A stretch of 64,000 nt of DNA from Nonlabens spongiae (GTDB taxonomy: Bacteria > Bacteroidota > Bacteroidia > Flavobacteriales > Flavobacteriaceae), in assembly GCF_002117125.1 (NCBI RefSeq), contig NZ_CP019344.1:1-64000 (forward strand), written 5' to 3'. The notes beneath the pieces were generated by a model. It was not told where the DNA came from and did no database searches. It saw nothing but the letters and a program-made list of their open reading frames with translations. Below are positions 18,002-27,395 of the stretch, piece after piece; the first letter of the stretch is position 1, and the number at the start of each line of letters is the position of its first letter. Both the position numbers and the translations under genes were made by a program.

Positions 18002-18937
18002 ATGTCTTTTAAAACTTATGTAGTAATTGTGACTTACAATGCCATGCCATGGCTCGACAAATGCTTATCAAGCATAGACCGGACCTTGTATAAAACAGTT
18101 GTGGTGGACAATAATTCAAAAGACGAAACCACCGATGTTATCAAGTCCAAATACCCACATGTAAAATTATTTGAAGAAGAGGAAAATTTAGGTTTTGGTC
18201 AGGGAAATAACAAAGGCATAAGTTACGCGCTGAATAACGGAGCAGAACATGTTTTCTTGTTGAATCAAGATGCCTATTTAAAAGGTGACTGTTTAAGAAA
18301 ACTAGTAAACCTGCAAGTTGAGAACCCTGAGTACGGTATTTTGAGTCCCATACATACAAATGCCGAATCCAATAAGCTGGATCGTAATTTTGCAAAGTAC
18401 GTGGGTTACGATAATAACAATTTTTTCTATTCTGATTTTGTATTGGGAAGTGAGTTAAAATCTGTTTATGAAGTCCCATTTATCAATGCGGCCGGGTGGC
18501 TATTGAGTAAAAACTGTCTTATGAATGTAGGTGGATTTGACCCTATGTTTTTTCATTACGGTGAAGATGAAAATTACTGCCAACGCGTCTCATTTCATAA
18601 ATTTAAAATAGGCGTGGTTCCTAATGTGTTTATGGTTCATGACAGAGAATATCGGGAGAAAGAAGTGTTCAAATTATTTTCTGAAAAGTACTTCTATAAG
18701 CAGGATATAAGAATGAAAGCTTTTTATGGTAATATAAATGAATATGAGGCTGATAGGATATTGAAATATAAGGAAACGGTAAAAAAACAGCTGATGATCG
18801 CCTTTTTAAAAGGTAAAATTACTCACGCGCGAGGATTTAAGAAACTGCTCAAAGTTATAGACAAGGTCCATATTGAGATTGAAAAAAGTCATCATATAGT
18901 AAAAACAAAATTTCCAGCCTACCTTGACCTCTCATAG
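18002..18937 (+). CDS. GT2-family glycosyltransferase (WbbL/rhamnosyltransferase-like)
   Basis: GT-A glycosyltransferase, 311 aa, of the WbbL-type group. It shows VVIVTYNAMPWLDKCLSSI at residues 6-24, VVDNNSKDET, the NLGFGQGNNKGI helix, and the metal site LLNQDAYL (about 86-93). A GGFDPMFFHYGEDENYCQR block near residue 178 is the acceptor and catalytic-base region. The long upstream gap suggests its own promoter. Rhamnosyl or another deoxyhexosyl transfer is typical of relatives but unproven here. Confidence 0.82.
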   Translation: MSFKTYVVIVTYNAMPWLDKCLSSIDRTLYKTVVVDNNSKDETTDVIKSKYPHVKLFEEEENLGFGQGNNKGISYALNNGAEHVFLLNQDAYLKGDCLRKLVNLQVENPEYGILSPIHTNAESNKLDRNFAKYVGYDNNNFFYSDFVLGSELKSVYEVPFINAAGWLLSKNCLMNVGGFDPMFFHYGEDENYCQRVSFHKFKIGVVPNVFMVHDREYREKEVFKLFSEKYFYKQDIRMKAFYGNINEYEADRILKYKETVKKQLMIAFLKGKITHARGFKKLLKVIDKVHIEIEKSHHIVKTKFPAYLDLS

Positions 18938-19062
18938 GTCTATGCGATTTTCTCTATTAAGGGGTAATGTAAGTCTAAGACTCGATTAAAGTTAATCTAA
19001 TTGAATAGATTGTAGCTCGATTGCGCATGATAAAAGCATTATTTTTGCTCCAAAAGTTTTCA

Positions 19063-20010
19063 ATGAGCCCATTGGTTTCAATCATTATTCCTACATACAA
19101 TAGAGCTCACATTATAGGGCCGACTTTAGATTCTGTTATAGCCCAGACTTATCAGAATTGGGAGTGTATTGTAGTAGATGATGGATCTAATGATAACACC
19201 CAAGAGGTTTTAAATGATTATGTGAATAAAGATTCTCGTTTTAGATTCTATATAAGACCTGATGATCATTTACCAGGTGGGAACGGTGCCCGTAATTATG
19301 GTTTCAAAATGAGTAAGGGGGAGTTAATACAATGGTTTGATAGTGATGATTTCATGCTTGATAGGAAGATTGAGTTGAAAGTTGAGGCTATTTTGAGCAA
19401 AGAATATGATTTTGCATTGTGCAAAAGTGGAGAATTAACTTCCTTTAATCCGTATACTGTCAATCAAAAATGGAAAATACAATCTGAAGGCAATATTTTG
19501 TTGGACCACTTAAAAACCAATATTGCCTTTACAACAGCAGGACCTTTATTCAGTAAAAAGTTTCTGAATGATAAAAATCTTTTTGATGAGAAAGTGAAAA
19601 TAGGACAAGAGTGGGAGTTTTACTCGAGGCTTTTGACTTATAAACCTCGAATCATATATGTCGATAAAGTTCTTTATCATTTCAGAAATCTTCAGGGGGG
19701 TATTAGAGAATCAATAGACAATGAAAAATATCTCAATAGATGTAGAACAGATCAAAAATTGTTTAAGTTTATCAATCAGTCTGGTTATTTTAAGCGAAGA
19801 AGTAAATTACACTATGATTATCAACAATTTAAATTTTACTGGTGTCTGCGACGTTTTCACTATTTAAGACGAAATACAGATCATGCCTTGGCTGTTTCAA
19901 ATCTTATCAAATATTTGAAATTGATTGACAATCATTATTTTACATTAAATATTAGTAGAAATTTATTTAATTTCAAACATTGGAATAATATTTTAAAAAA
20001 AGCTTTATAG
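19063..20010 (+). CDS. GT2-family glycosyltransferase
   Basis: GT-A glycosyltransferase. The ATG at 19063 (MSPLVSIIIPTYNRAHIIG) is preferred, because the family normally starts a few residues before VSIIIPTYN. Upstream in-frame starts exist at 19027 (ATG) and 19021 (TTG) and would add 12-14 residues. Motifs are VVDDGSNDNTQ, a metal site WFDSDDF and GQEWEFYSRLL. It is a paralogue of the GT2 gene at 20949 (shared IIPTYNRA/IIPSYNRA, NWECIVVDD/DWECIVVDD, KDSRF and DSDD). A sulfotransferase lies between the two. Confidence 0.82.
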   Translation: MSPLVSIIIPTYNRAHIIGPTLDSVIAQTYQNWECIVVDDGSNDNTQEVLNDYVNKDSRFRFYIRPDDHLPGGNGARNYGFKMSKGELIQWFDSDDFMLDRKIELKVEAILSKEYDFALCKSGELTSFNPYTVNQKWKIQSEGNILLDHLKTNIAFTTAGPLFSKKFLNDKNLFDEKVKIGQEWEFYSRLLTYKPRIIYVDKVLYHFRNLQGGIRESIDNEKYLNRCRTDQKLFKFINQSGYFKRRSKLHYDYQQFKFYWCLRRFHYLRRNTDHALAVSNLIKYLKLIDNHYFTLNISRNLFNFKHWNNILKKAL

Positions 20011-20016
20011 GTTAGA

Positions 20017-20952
20017 ATGGCAATGTTGAAAAAAATACCAGGTTATTATGTGGTTAAAAAATATGTTCGTAATCATACTCGATTTGATAAAGATTTAAAC
20101 TTCTTATTATTTGCCGATCCTCGTGGAGGAAGTACTTGGTTTTCAGAATGTTTGGTTTCAATCTTGAATAAACCACTTATTTGGGAGCCATTGCATTTAA
20201 AAAGGGTTGAAGAACTTAAACCATTGAAATTTGGATGGCGTCAGTACGTTGGGGAAGATTGTTCAGAAATAGAGATAAAAAATTTCTTTTCAAAACTATT
20301 TGAAGGGAGGCTAAAATCTGATTGGTTGTATAATCATACTTCCTTGTGGAAACTCTATACCTCAAACTCAGCAATATTCAAATTTTGCCGTGGTAATCAA
20401 CTTCTACCTTATTTGGTTGAAGTTTTTGATTTGAAATATAAGCCCATTTATTTTATCAGGCATCCTTTTGCGGTCGTAGCCTCACAGTTAAAACAAGGTG
20501 GGTGGTCAAACACTTCAACTGGCTTCAGTTCTAATGAGATTGATCATGACCCTTTAAAGAGAAGGCATCGTGAATTTTTGTTGAGCTTGACAACTAAAGA
20601 AGAAGTTTTGACAGCAAATTGGTGTATAGTCAATAAAGTACCCCTTGAACATAAACTTAATAATATTAAATGGATTACTATCACCTACGAAGAGTTTTTA
20701 CAGGACCCGGAGAAAACCTTCAGAAGAATTCAGAAGGAATGGAATAAAAATTTAGATACGACAAAGGTTGACTTCAATAAAAATAGTGTTACTTCCATTG
20801 AGGAGGTAACTACTGAATCAAAGTTGCAATTAGCAAAATGGAAAAACCAATTGTCAGAACTTCAAATATGGCGTATGCTTAAGGTTTTAAGATATTTTGA
20901 TATAGAAATCTATTCTGAAGACGCATTACCGCATCAACGTTTCAATTTATGA
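20017..20952 (+). CDS. Sulfotransferase family protein
   Basis: Second putative PAPS-dependent sulfotransferase of the locus, 311 aa. The PAPS 5' site is ADPRGGSTWFSE (residues 33-44). The 3'-phosphate site is PIYFIRHPFAVVASQLKQ (about 147-164), with the conserved R-H-P and a following Ser. A TANWCIVNK segment near residue 203 matches the family's C-terminal half. It sits between two paralogous GT2 genes and overlaps the second by ATGA. Likely a carbohydrate sulfotransferase acting on the glycan built here; the acceptor is unknown. Confidence 0.8.
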   Translation: MAMLKKIPGYYVVKKYVRNHTRFDKDLNFLLFADPRGGSTWFSECLVSILNKPLIWEPLHLKRVEELKPLKFGWRQYVGEDCSEIEIKNFFSKLFEGRLKSDWLYNHTSLWKLYTSNSAIFKFCRGNQLLPYLVEVFDLKYKPIYFIRHPFAVVASQLKQGGWSNTSTGFSSNEIDHDPLKRRHREFLLSLTTKEEVLTANWCIVNKVPLEHKLNNIKWITITYEEFLQDPEKTFRRIQKEWNKNLDTTKVDFNKNSVTSIEEVTTESKLQLAKWKNQLSELQIWRMLKVLRYFDIEIYSEDALPHQRFNL

Positions 20953-21887
20953 TTAGCGTTATAATCCCCAGTTATAATAGAGCTGACCTCATAGGAGAAA
21001 CGCTAGAGTCTTTAATTGCCCAAACCCATACTGATTGGGAATGTATAGTAGTAGACGATAATTCTAAAGATGATACCGTTAAAATTGTAGAAAGCTACGC
21101 CAGAAAAGATTCAAGGTTTCACTGCTTTAAGAAGCCTCTTTCTCTACCCAAAGGCCCGTCTGCATCGCGAAACTTTGGACTTACCAAAGCGCGAGGGGCT
21201 TTTATTAACTGGTTAGATTCAGACGATTTGATGCATCCAGAAAAGATGACCAGGGACTTAGAGGCAATAAATTCTGGAGACTATGACTTTACAGTTTGTC
21301 AATCCAAATTTTTTACGAAAACAGGTGATGAAACCGAAAAAGATTATTGGAACAATGAAGTTTGGAGCAGTGACCCAATTTGTGACTTTATCTTGAAGAA
21401 TATTGGATGGTCCACCAATGCTCCATTATGGCGGCAGTCGTCTTTAGCCGAGGTGAACTTAGTATTTGATGAAGAACTAATCACAGCAGAAGACTTCTTC
21501 TATCATTTGCAAGCGTTGAAGTTTGAGCTCAAGCCAAAAGTTTGTGATCAAATTCTTATTTATCAAAGAGAGCATCCCAATCGCTTAAATGAATTTCAGA
21601 AAAAATCCCCCTTTAAGTTGAAAGTGTTTAGCGCGCTATTGCAGGATGATTTTAAGCCATTACTAAATGAACAAACTTTAAATCACATATCTAAGGTATT
21701 GATTAGACAATTTTCAAACCTTTTAAAACATAAAGATCTTACCCTCGCTAGGGTTTACAGGAAAAAATTGAATCGTTTATTACCCGAGTATAAATCCGAA
21801 TTTGACAGATTGTATAGAGTTGGGAAGTTATATAAATTTACAGGAAGGTTTTACTCCCGTTTGAATCCTATAATCGATGTTAAATAG
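20949..21887 (+). CDS. GT2-family glycosyltransferase
   Basis: GT-A glycosyltransferase, 312 aa, beginning directly with MISVIIPSYNRADLIGETLESL. It has VVDDNSKDDT, the GPSASRNFGL helix, the metal-binding LDSDDLM (about 95-101) and TAEDFFYHLQALK as the catalytic-base region. It is a paralogue of the gene at 19063, with the same order of motifs and a diverged C-terminal half. The two may add different sugars of one repeat. The 4-bp overlap with the sulfotransferase shows a shared transcript. Confidence 0.82.
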   Translation: MISVIIPSYNRADLIGETLESLIAQTHTDWECIVVDDNSKDDTVKIVESYARKDSRFHCFKKPLSLPKGPSASRNFGLTKARGAFINWLDSDDLMHPEKMTRDLEAINSGDYDFTVCQSKFFTKTGDETEKDYWNNEVWSSDPICDFILKNIGWSTNAPLWRQSSLAEVNLVFDEELITAEDFFYHLQALKFELKPKVCDQILIYQREHPNRLNEFQKKSPFKLKVFSALLQDDFKPLLNEQTLNHISKVLIRQFSNLLKHKDLTLARVYRKKLNRLLPEYKSEFDRLYRVGKLYKFTGRFYSRLNPIIDVK

Positions 21888-21908
21888 CATTTTTAGACTT
21901 TTACCTTG

Positions 21909-22940
21909 ATGAGATCTTTTCAAACAATACTGGTTACAGGCATCGCTGGTTTCATAGGTTTTCATTTAGCAAAACGCCTTCTAGAAGATGGTCATCGAGT
22001 AATCGGAATAGATAACCTAAATACCTACTACGACGTAGACCTTAAATATGCACGTCTTCAGCAATTAGGTGTCTCAAAAAACAATTCTGAATTTTACAAT
22101 CGCGAGGTAAAATCAGATACTTATGAAGCTTTGGTTTTTTACCAATTGAAACTAGAAGACCGGGCCAATTTGCCTAAGCTTTTTTTGAATCATAAGATTG
22201 ATGTCGTATGTAATCTGGCGGCACAAGCAGGTGTGAGGTATAGTATTGAAAACCCTGATGTTTACGTTGATACCAACGTAACTGGTTTTCTCAATATTTT
22301 AGAGTGTATGAGACATCATCACGTCCAAAAGCTTGTTTACGCTAGCAGCTCAAGCGTTTATGGCAATACAGATCAAGTTCCTTTTAGTGTCGATCAAAAT
22401 GTCGATCATCCTATAAGTTTATACGCAGCTACTAAAAAATCAAACGAGCTTTTTGCTCATACCTACTCACACCTATTTGGAATACAAACTATTGGTTTGA
22501 GATTTTTCACGGTGTACGGTCCTTGGGGCCGTCCTGATATGGCGGCTTATCTTTTCATTGATGCCATTACTAAGGATAAACCTATACAAGTTTTCAACAA
22601 TGGAGAATTGTCCAGGGACTTTACTTATATTGATGATATTGTTGATGGAGTCGAGAAAGTAATAAAAACGGATCTCCCAGATGATCGTAAATACGGTATC
22701 TATAACATAGGAAATTCTACTCCCGTAAACCTTCTTAACTTTATTGAGGAGATCGAAAACAGTCTTGGAAAAACCGCTCAAAAAATTATGATGCCCATGC
22801 AACCGGGCGACGTGAACCAGACATGGGCTGACGTTTCCAATCTGGAAAATGATTTTGGCTATAAGCCAGCTACTACAATAAGTACTGGAATTAGTAGATT
22901 TGTCGCTTGGTACAAAGAGTATCATGATATAGACCAATAA
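21909..22940 (+). CDS. UDP-glucuronate 4-epimerase-like NAD-dependent epimerase
   Basis: Extended SDR epimerase, 343 aa from the ATG at 21909 (a TTG directly upstream is the other option). The NAD motif is TGIAGFIG (residues 10-17), then ASSSSVYGNTDQVPF and the catalytic Tyr-Lys in SLYAATKKSNELFAHTYSHLF. The IDNLNTYYDVDLKYARL segment and FFTVYGPWGRPDMA are typical of UDP-glucuronate 4-epimerase (LpsL/GAE type), giving UDP-galacturonate. The required UDP-glucose 6-dehydrogenase is not in the window. UDP-Glc or UDP-GlcNAc epimerase activity is a less likely alternative. Confidence 0.82.
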   Translation: MRSFQTILVTGIAGFIGFHLAKRLLEDGHRVIGIDNLNTYYDVDLKYARLQQLGVSKNNSEFYNREVKSDTYEALVFYQLKLEDRANLPKLFLNHKIDVVCNLAAQAGVRYSIENPDVYVDTNVTGFLNILECMRHHHVQKLVYASSSSVYGNTDQVPFSVDQNVDHPISLYAATKKSNELFAHTYSHLFGIQTIGLRFFTVYGPWGRPDMAAYLFIDAITKDKPIQVFNNGELSRDFTYIDDIVDGVEKVIKTDLPDDRKYGIYNIGNSTPVNLLNFIEEIENSLGKTAQKIMMPMQPGDVNQTWADVSNLENDFGYKPATTISTGISRFVAWYKEYHDIDQ

Positions 22941-22991
22941 GGTTTCAAAACCTATCTCGCGGTGAACTAATAGAACTGATAGTCTAGTTAA

Positions 22992-24167
22992 ATGGATAAT
23001 TTGAGAATCGTAATATTTGATGGCTCCTTTAAGACTACCGCTTTTATAAGAAGGCTCATGCAAGGGTTGACACGTGCTGGACATCAAGTTTACGTTCTTG
23101 GTTTCAATTTAGATAATCCAGCACCTATGAAAGGCGTTCATTACATTTCACTAGGCAATAATTCCAGTAATTTTCACTTTATCAGAACCAGCCTCAAGTG
23201 GGGTCTGAGATTTGGTGAAATAGTATATGCGCTCAAAAATCTATTTTTAGTCAAAAAGAGTAAACTTAGAAGATTGAATCTTCGTGCAGCTTTAAAAGCT
23301 ATAGACCCTCATATAGTACACCTTCAATGGATTTCAACGATTCCATTGTTTGAGGATGAGTTAGTAGAGGGGAAATATAAATTTGTAATATCCCAGAGAG
23401 GCTACCAAACAAATGTAAGACCATTTGTGAGTGAATCAGACTTTGAATATCAAGCAAAATGGTTACCCTATTTCTCAGGTTTTCATAGCGTGTCAAAAAC
23501 GATGTCCAGTCAAGGTGATAAGATTTTTAATACATCCTCAAAGGTAAATCAAGTGGCATATACTGGATTGGATTTGAGTCAAATTGAGTTCTCAAGTAAC
23601 GTGGTAGAAAATTCTGTGCTGGATATCATTTCTATCGGTCGACCTCATTGGAAAAAAGGTTATGTTTTTGCTATTAGAGCCCTTCACAAAATTAAGATGA
23701 ATGGAATTGAATTCAAGTACACCATAATTGGTGCGGAAAATGACCAAGAACTTCTATTCCTAATCAAGGATCTTGATCTAGAAAATGAAATTGAACTATT
23801 TCCAAAGCTGGATCAAAAGGAGGTTTTCAAAAAGATTCAAGATTCTGAATTATTTCTTTTGCCCAGTCTGGAGGAAGGCATTGCCAATGTTGCTGTAGAG
23901 GCAATGGCTCTAGGTACTCCAGTCATTTCTACAGATTGTGGAGGGATGAAAGAATTGATAGAATCTGGTAAGGAAGGATGGATTGTACCCGTGTATGATA
24001 TCAACGCGATGGCTGAAACTGTTACCGCTTTCGCGAAAGCGTCACCTGAAAAAATTGCTCAGATCAAATTAGCTGCCAGGAGAAAGGTTGAACACCAGCA
24101 CAATGAAGAAAAGATGGTTACAGATATGAATACACTTTACCAAAAAATTTATAATGGACTTGATTAG
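22992..24167 (+). CDS. GT4-family glycosyltransferase
   Basis: GT-B glycosyltransferase group 1, 391 aa. The N-terminal acceptor half has IVHLQWISTIPLF. The C-terminal donor half has ISIGRPHWKKGYVFAIRAL, then LPSLEEGIANVAVEAMALGTPV (about 291-312), the ExxxxxxxE nucleotide-sugar motif, and STDCGGMKELIESGKEGWIVP. A perfect palindrome copy at 24027 encodes AFAKA in the C-terminal helix. It overlaps the next gene by 14 bp. Substrates are unknown. Confidence 0.85.
   Translation: MDNLRIVIFDGSFKTTAFIRRLMQGLTRAGHQVYVLGFNLDNPAPMKGVHYISLGNNSSNFHFIRTSLKWGLRFGEIVYALKNLFLVKKSKLRRLNLRAALKAIDPHIVHLQWISTIPLFEDELVEGKYKFVISQRGYQTNVRPFVSESDFEYQAKWLPYFSGFHSVSKTMSSQGDKIFNTSSKVNQVAYTGLDLSQIEFSSNVVENSVLDIISIGRPHWKKGYVFAIRALHKIKMNGIEFKYTIIGAENDQELLFLIKDLDLENEIELFPKLDQKEVFKKIQDSELFLLPSLEEGIANVAVEAMALGTPVISTDCGGMKELIESGKEGWIVPVYDINAMAETVTAFAKASPEKIAQIKLAARRKVEHQHNEEKMVTDMNTLYQKIYNGLD
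24027..24040. repeat. GCTTTCGCGAAAGC palindrome (in gene, AFAKA frame)
   Basis: Perfect copy within the GT4 gene, extended to 16 bp by an outer C/G pair, encoding TAFAKAS on the coding strand. Confidence 0.95.
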
Positions 24168-25176
24168 TGTAATTATACCTCTTTATAATGCTGAGGACTT
24201 CGTTGAAAAAGCCTACGACTTTATAAAAAACCAAAAAGAGCTAAAGGTTCCTGTGGAAATTATTTTTGTCGATAATAATTCTAAAGACAGCTCATTTGAA
24301 AAAGCCAAGCACCTAGCTCAGAAGGATGAGCAGGTAAAAGTATTTAGGGAAACCAGACAAGGAGCGCCTTCTGCACGCAACAAGGGCTTCAAGGAATCTA
24401 AAGGAAATTTTCTATATTTCTTTGATGCTGATGATCAACTATTTGATGATGCACTAGCTTCGCTATACAATGTCCTTACCTCTCAAGATGTACATGCTGT
24501 CTGCGGTAGATTTATTAAATCTCATAAGAATATTGAAGATTTATCTATCAAGGAGATGAAATATGATGGCGATGTGAAGGTTTTTCAGCCTCCATTTCTG
24601 GGACTTTTATGGTTTAAAGATCTGAGTACAACTATAGGGCCTCCAGGATTCATGTATACTAGACGTGTCTTTGAAGAATTAGGAATGTATAATGTAGAGA
24701 TTCCAGCTAGTGAGGATACAGCGTTTGACATAGATCTAGGGATGAGGTATCCAGTTGCCACGATCAACAAGTTGATTTATCTATATTTTAAACATGAAAA
24801 TGCAACCACTACAATTTTAAAAAAGAAAAAAAGTAGGGCATTTATGCAATGGCCTCGTATTATCCATTCTCATGTGCCGTTCCATAAAAAGCACCCAGAT
24901 AATCATGCCTACACACAAATTCTTAAAGAAAAGATATTCAGCTCTATCCCTAGAATGATTCATGAGACTAACGGTTATCAAAAACGGAAAGAGCTTTTTA
25001 ATAAAACCAAAACTGATATCTATCCACTCGAACTTCCTAGGACCTATGATCTAGCTTTGAAACTATTGGTTCTCACAAATAATCCCATTTTATTCAAGTT
25101 TATACTGTTTAAGATGAAATCACGATATATCGAGTCCTATGATGATCCTACTTTAAGATTGTCAGAATATTTCTGA
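24154..25176 (+). CDS. GT2-family glycosyltransferase
   Basis: GT-A glycosyltransferase, 340 aa, starting MDLISVIIPLYNAEDFVEKAY. It has IIFVDNNSKDSSF, a GAPSARNKGF helix, the metal site FFDADDQLF (about 89-97) and PASEDTAFDIDLGMRY as the catalytic-base region. The C-terminal 80 residues are a basic helical extension. The start overlaps the GT4 gene by 14 bp, so both are on one transcript. No substrate can be assigned. Confidence 0.82.
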   Translation: MDLISVIIPLYNAEDFVEKAYDFIKNQKELKVPVEIIFVDNNSKDSSFEKAKHLAQKDEQVKVFRETRQGAPSARNKGFKESKGNFLYFFDADDQLFDDALASLYNVLTSQDVHAVCGRFIKSHKNIEDLSIKEMKYDGDVKVFQPPFLGLLWFKDLSTTIGPPGFMYTRRVFEELGMYNVEIPASEDTAFDIDLGMRYPVATINKLIYLYFKHENATTTILKKKKSRAFMQWPRIIHSHVPFHKKHPDNHAYTQILKEKIFSSIPRMIHETNGYQKRKELFNKTKTDIYPLELPRTYDLALKLLVLTNNPILFKFILFKMKSRYIESYDDPTLRLSEYF

Positions 25177-25202
25177 CAAACAAAATCCAATTTTCTACAG
25201 AA

Positions 25203-26594
25203 ATGACTACTAGTTTCAAGAGTCCTATAATACCCAGTGAACAAAAATTTGCTCGAATTCATGGTGAATCGCATGAACCGGATCTGAAATCCATTTGTTT
25301 ATATGCTGCCACGGGTTTTTTCTGGGGAGATGCTACTTACTACCGTGACTTGAAAGCTGTACAACCTGGTACTTTAAATAATATTGATGAAGACGGGTTC
25401 TTACTAGATTCTAAACCTTGGTTCAATTGGTACTACGAGCCGCATGGACAATCTTTTCAAGAATCTGTTAAGCAACATGAGTTGTTGCTCGAGCAAATAA
25501 TAGATGAACAGGTAGGTGAACAAAACGTAATCCTTCCTCTTTCTGGAGGTCTCGATAGCAGAAGCCAGGCAGTGGCACTTCATAAACTGGGTAAAAAAGT
25601 ATCGTCGTATTCCTATTCATTCGCTGGTGGTTTTAAGGAGCATGAAATCAGCGAGCAAATTGCTAAGAAATGCAATTTTGAATTTCAGGCTTTTGAAATA
25701 CCACATGGCTACCTCTGGGACGATATTGAAAAACTGGCACAAATAAATGGTTGCTATTCAGAGTTTACGCACCCGCGCCAGATGGCAGTAGTTGAAGATT
25801 TGAGAAAGCTAGATGGAGTTTTTTCTTTGGGCCACTGGGGCGATGTGCTTTTTGATCGAGGTGGCGATGAAGGTATCGAGCAGAATGACCTTGTCAAATA
25901 CATTCATAAGAAGGTGATAAAAAAAGGAGGGCTAGAATTAGCCACTCAATTATGGAAATCTTGGGGTGTCGAGGGAAACTTTCAAGAGTATCTCTCTGAG
26001 GTTACCTTGGATTTATTGAAAAGAATTGAAATTAAAAATACATCTGCTAAAGTTCGCGCCTTCAAATCAATGTACTGGGCGCCTAGATGGACAAGCATCA
26101 ATATGAGTGTTTTTAAAGCGGCACATCCTATTACCTTACCCTACTATGACGATAGGATGTGCGAGTTGATTTGCAACATCCCAGAAGAACATCTCGCTGA
26201 TCGCAAGATCCAAATCGAATACATTAAACAAAATAATCCTGCAGTGGCGCAGATCACTTGGCAGGACCACAAGCCATACAATTTATTCAATTATCACCGT
26301 GATAAGTCTCCCAACAATCTACCTTATCGCGTAAAGAATAAGATCAAGCGTATGGTCAATGATAAGATGGGAAGGAAATATATTCAACGTAACTGGGAGC
26401 TTCAGTTCTTAGGGGATGAAAATAAGCAGCACTTAGAGTCTTATCTTTTCAATGATACTTTTTCAAACTTCATCGATCCTGAGATCGTACAAAAGGTTTA
26501 TGCCAGCTTTAAAAACGATGATCAAGTTTATTATTCCCATCCTGTGAGCATGTTGCTGACCTTGAGCTTATGGAACAATAAGCTGCGTGATTGA
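25203..26594 (+). CDS. Asparagine-synthase-like ATP-pyrophosphatase (no glutaminase Cys)
   Basis: AsnB-like protein of 463 aa. The PP-loop ATP site LPLSGGLDSRSQAV is at residues 112-125 and GGDEG near residue 221. The N-terminal 75 residues resemble only the distal part of the Ntn glutaminase domain (LYAATGFFWGDATYY and KAVQPGTL). The catalytic N-terminal Cys and its domain are missing, so free ammonia or another amine would be the nitrogen source. In polysaccharide loci such proteins may amidate uronic acids; this fits the WlbABC and UDP-GalA genes but is inference. Confidence 0.72.
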   Translation: MTTSFKSPIIPSEQKFARIHGESHEPDLKSICLYAATGFFWGDATYYRDLKAVQPGTLNNIDEDGFLLDSKPWFNWYYEPHGQSFQESVKQHELLLEQIIDEQVGEQNVILPLSGGLDSRSQAVALHKLGKKVSSYSYSFAGGFKEHEISEQIAKKCNFEFQAFEIPHGYLWDDIEKLAQINGCYSEFTHPRQMAVVEDLRKLDGVFSLGHWGDVLFDRGGDEGIEQNDLVKYIHKKVIKKGGLELATQLWKSWGVEGNFQEYLSEVTLDLLKRIEIKNTSAKVRAFKSMYWAPRWTSINMSVFKAAHPITLPYYDDRMCELICNIPEEHLADRKIQIEYIKQNNPAVAQITWQDHKPYNLFNYHRDKSPNNLPYRVKNKIKRMVNDKMGRKYIQRNWELQFLGDENKQHLESYLFNDTFSNFIDPEIVQKVYASFKNDDQVYYSHPVSMLLTLSLWNNKLRD

Positions 26595-26610
26595 TTTATA
26601 GCCTCCTGAC

Positions 26611-27201
26611 ATGAAGAAACTCAAGTTTTACCTAAAGCACTATTTGATGAATTCTCACCTCAAGAGATTTGAAAAAATTGTGCTCGCAAATCATCCAGAA
26701 GTGGTAGAAGATGTACAGATAACTTATGGATTGAGGGGGTGCGATGAACGCAAAACTAATTTCTCAGAGCGTTTCAAGCATCTTATGAAGTATTATCCCG
26801 AGTTTGTTTATGTGTTTCAATGGCGTACAGGGCTTCTCAAATCCAGTCGTTTAAAATCTCTGTTTAAGTATACTGATTACCAGTGCAAAATCTTCAAAAG
26901 TACCAAAATTGAAGGAGGAATGGCTTGTTATCATCCTTATGCAAGTGTTATTAATGCTAAAAACATCGGTAGGAATTTTGAATTCAGAAACAGTATTACG
27001 ATAGGCAATAAATCAAATGACAACCGGCTCATTCCTACCATAGGCGATAATGTCAAGATTGGTGCTAATGCTTGCATCATAGGCGATATTAAAATTGGTA
27101 ATAATGTGATCATTGGCGCGGGCTCAATTGTTGTTAGAGATGTGCCTAATAATGTGGTTGTGGCAGGGAATCCAGCTCGTGTGATTAAAGCTTTAGAATA
27201 A
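26611..27201 (+). CDS. Serine-acetyltransferase-like hexapeptide transferase
   Basis: Left-handed beta-helix acyltransferase, 196 aa. A helical N-terminal half (about 1-95) precedes the hexapeptide repeats, which include [40 protein letters not shown], and the final [22 protein letters not shown]. This order resembles CysE/SAT and polysaccharide O-acetyltransferases of the same fold. In this locus an O-acetyl decoration is more likely than cysteine synthesis. It follows the AsnB-like gene by 16 bp and ends the transcript before a 194-bp gap. Confidence 0.75.
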   Translation: MKKLKFYLKHYLMNSHLKRFEKIVLANHPEVVEDVQITYGLRGCDERKTNFSERFKHLMKYYPEFVYVFQWRTGLLKSSRLKSLFKYTDYQCKIFKSTKIEGGMACYHPYASVINAKNIGRNFEFRNSITIGNKSNDNRLIPTIGDNVKIGANACIIGDIKIGNNVIIGAGSIVVRDVPNNVVVAGNPARVIKALE

Positions 27202-27234
27202 TATTATCTAGGCTAGGAGAGTGATGAATCTCTC

Positions 27235-27248
27235 GCTTTCGCGAAAGC
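27235..27248. repeat. GCTTTCGCGAAAGC palindrome (intergenic)
   Basis: Perfect copy in the 194-bp gap between the acyltransferase and the next GT4 gene, 34 bp after the stop. It is preceded by ATCTCTC, which is the reverse-orientation form of the usual GAGAT extension. It lacks a T-run, so it is not an obvious terminator. Confidence 0.95.
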
Positions 27249-27395
27249 GAACTATTAAAACGCCTCATTATTAAGACCAAAAATCATAAAACCTAGAATA
27301 GCTATTGACCGACTATGTTTGCCATTATTCCTTCTCGCATTTAAATGGGGTAGGTGAAGCAAATCAGTTATTTTTGACCCTCAGATGTAATATTC

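Noticed and set aside
22473..23087. Minus-strand open frame of 204 aa
   Set aside because: It lies opposite the epimerase and GT4 genes, has no family signature, and the plus-strand genes are clear.
26611..27201. Cysteine-biosynthesis CysE
   Set aside because: Position in the polysaccharide locus next to the AsnB-like gene and no cysK nearby favour a polysaccharide O-acetyltransferase.
27235..27248. Palindrome as a rho-independent terminator
   Set aside because: There is no T-run after it and many copies lie inside genes, so termination is not its general role.
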